From an uncultured Clostridia bacterium (lineage in GTDB: Bacteria > Bacillota > Clostridia > TANB77 > CAG-508), in NCBI GenBank assembly GCA_948678575.1, contig CAPPGO010000001.1, positions 186,001-250,000 of the forward strand: 64,000 bases of DNA, in the 5' to 3' direction. Both the position numbers and the translations under genes were made by a program. The notes below the pieces were generated by a model. The model had not been told where the DNA came from. It did no database searches and worked only from the letters and a program-made list of their open reading frames with translations. This document shows positions 62,879 through 64,000 of the stretch, in pieces; the first letter of the stretch is position 1; each line of letters begins with the position of its first letter.

Positions 62879-63193
62879 TCACCTCCGATTTTCACCTAAA
62901 ATTTCTAGAACTGTAATTATATTTGCAATTTTCATATATTCTTCTAATTTTTCTTGTTTTTCTTTATGTAGAAAAGGTTTCAACGCATTCAATAGTTGTA
63001 CTCTTGGAGAATTCTTCTCTTGTGCAGTTCCTATCATATTTTTTATTTTAAGAATAGTTGCAATATCTATATCAAAACCAGTAGACTTTTCAGAAGAATT
63101 ATTTGTATTGCTTTGCATACTAGGCATTTCAATATTTTTTTCTTCTAATATGGTTTTAAATTTTGAAATTACTTCTGAAAAATCTTCGTTCAT
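62879..63193 (-). CDS. Small helical protein of unknown function
   Basis: 104 residues, no signal or membrane segment, predicted mostly helical. The segment NSPRVQLLNALKPFLHKEKQEKLEEYMKIANI is the most distinctive (given here as NSPRVQLLNALKPFL and KEKQEKLEEYMKIANI) and resembles short conserved proteins of Clostridia, but I cannot name the family. Strong AAGGAGG site; starts 9 bp after a 41-codon gene and is probably co-transcribed with it. Confidence 0.75.
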   Translation of the reverse strand: MNEDFSEVISKFKTILEEKNIEMPSMQSNTNNSSEKSTGFDIDIATILKIKNMIGTAQEKNSPRVQLLNALKPFLHKEKQEKLEEYMKIANIITVLEILGENRR

Positions 63194-63202
63194 AAAACCT
63201 CC

Positions 63203-63328
63203 TTAAAATTTTTCTTTAAAATCTGTACTTTTAAGTATTTCTTGTGCTTTATTTAGATTTTTTTCAAGTTCCTCTTTATCCATTTTTGCTATCATGTCAA
63301 GCAATTTATTTATATCCATATTTTGCAT
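63203..63328 (-). CDS. 41-residue acidic/basic helical peptide
   Basis: ATG at 63328 with GGAGGTAACCT directly upstream, TAA at 63203-63205. The sequence begins MQNMDINKLLDMIAKMDKEE and ends DFKEKF: amphipathic and highly charged. The perfect ribosome site and the 9-bp gap to the 104-residue gene argue that it is real. Function unknown. Confidence 0.7.
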   Translation of the reverse strand: MQNMDINKLLDMIAKMDKEELEKNLNKAQEILKSTDFKEKF

Positions 63329-63502
63329 AGGTTACCTCCTTTTTTATATAATTATATGCACAACATACTTAATTGTTTACTAAATAAAAAATAATCATAG
63401 GCTAATTTTTAACTCATATGCTTTAAATATAAGTTTGCAATCGCACGAATATATATAACTTAACCTTGTTATTCCGAAAAATTTTAACTAACTTTCATAC
63501 AT

Positions 63503-63549
63503 AATAAAAAAGAAGCATTTGTATATACATTAATGCTTCTTTTTTTATT
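63503..63549 (-). terminator. Terminator after minC
   Basis: Long stem (63503-63519 with 63532-63549, AAGAAGCATT core), loop of about 12, with a U run on the minus strand. It lies just after the minC stop, so minC is the last gene of its transcript. Confidence 0.85.
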
Positions 63550-63555
63550 TAATTT

Positions 63556-64000
63556 TTATTCTATAATAATTTTGTTTCCAGATACTGTTGCTACTGGGTT
63601 TTTATCAACTTTTTCTTCTAATTCTTTTACTAGATTTCCAATTCTTATTTGTGTAACATCTATTGAATTAGCACATATCATTGCCAACATATTTCCATTT
63701 GCACCAGCATGCGCTACACCTCTTAAAACTCCTACAATAACAACATTTCCACCTGCTACTATTTCTCCACCTGCATTAACATCACCACAAACTACTATAC
63801 TACCTGGATATTCTTCCTTTTGACCTGAACGAATTGAACCTATAATATATTTAGTCTCTGATATTTCAGTATTTGATTCAAAAGTTTTTTTAATAGCGTG
63901 CAATCCTAGTAAATCTGATACATCATCAAATTTTACCACAACTTGAATTTCTTGATGTATTAAATCTCTTAAAGCTTCTATCTCTGTTTCTGAAAATAAC
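63556..64000 (-). CDS. minC: Septum site-determining protein MinC (5' end outside window)
   Basis: 148 visible codons, open to the right edge. The linker LFSETEIEALRDLIHQEIQV leads into the C-terminal beta-helix domain: GSIRSGQKEEYPGSIVVCGD, GGEIVAGGNVVIVGVLRGVAHAG, CANSIDVTQIRI. It inhibits FtsZ assembly away from midcell together with MinD. The N-terminal FtsZ-binding domain must lie beyond the window. A terminator follows at once; no minD or minE is found downstream. Confidence 0.93.
   Translation of the reverse strand, partial: LFSETEIEALRDLIHQEIQVVVKFDDVSDLLGLHAIKKTFESNTEISETKYIIGSIRSGQKEEYPGSIVVCGDVNAGGEIVAGGNVVIVGVLRGVAHAGANGNMLAMICANSIDVTQIRIGNLVKELEEKVDKNPVATVSGNKIIIE

Noticed and set aside
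1..64000. CRISPR arrays, tRNA, rRNA, insertion sequences, prophage
   Set aside because: No regularly spaced repeats, no cloverleaf or conserved rRNA segments, and no transposase, integrase or phage protein frames were recognised.

Overview
This window is AT-rich DNA in which every well-supported gene lies on the minus strand. It uses the standard bacterial code (TGA ends several genes), strong AGGAGG-type ribosome sites, some TTG starts and sigma-A-like promoters. SpoIIE, gdpP-rplI-dnaB gene neighbours, YabE-like 3D protein, WG-repeat protein and very large surface proteins point to an endospore-lineage Clostridia (Bacillota), plausibly an uncultured gut species. The lineage is an inference. 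I saw no rRNA, tRNA, CRISPR, transposase or prophage genes.

Layout, high to low coordinate (direction of transcription): 3' part of minC with a terminator (63.5-64 kb); two small genes of unknown function (62.9-63.3 kb); a 26-kb block (36.1-62.5 kb) of four giant secreted, membrane-tethered proteins that form two tandem copies of one two-gene module; spoIIE (33.7-35.9 kb); an operon WG-repeat protein / unknown membrane protein / acpS / tatD (29.6-33.5 kb), with tatD frameshifted; a secreted LRR-dockerin protein followed by a cohesin-like anchored protein (23.9-29.3 kb); lemA-htpX and a G5/3D cell-wall protein (21.3-23.8 kb); comM (disrupted at the P-loop) - dprA - yraN - exonuclease III - AI-2E-family permease - small membrane protein (15.7-21.2 kb); rpoB-rpoC-Ig-like protein with a long leader (7.1-15.6 kb); gdpP; a CYTH-like gene with its own promoter and terminator; then FabD-like - rplI - HExxH protein - dnaB (1-4 kb).

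Most interesting: (1) the duplicated giant surface-protein module. The second protein of each pair has an N-terminal Cys and a downstream Gln motif that look like a thioester adhesin domain, and a shared C-terminal TPPTG signal; the first protein of each pair ends in TV[KS]TG plus a membrane helix. (2) A bipartite DNA element, TTACGGAA-N31/32-WAAATTTTNATTAC, found upstream of both giant modules and of the LRR-dockerin gene, which suggests one surface-protein regulon. (3) Two genes (comM, tatD) broken by four single-base insertions of the same type (a C before GG on the coding strand); removing them restores both proteins exactly, so they need checking as either real mutations or a systematic sequence error.
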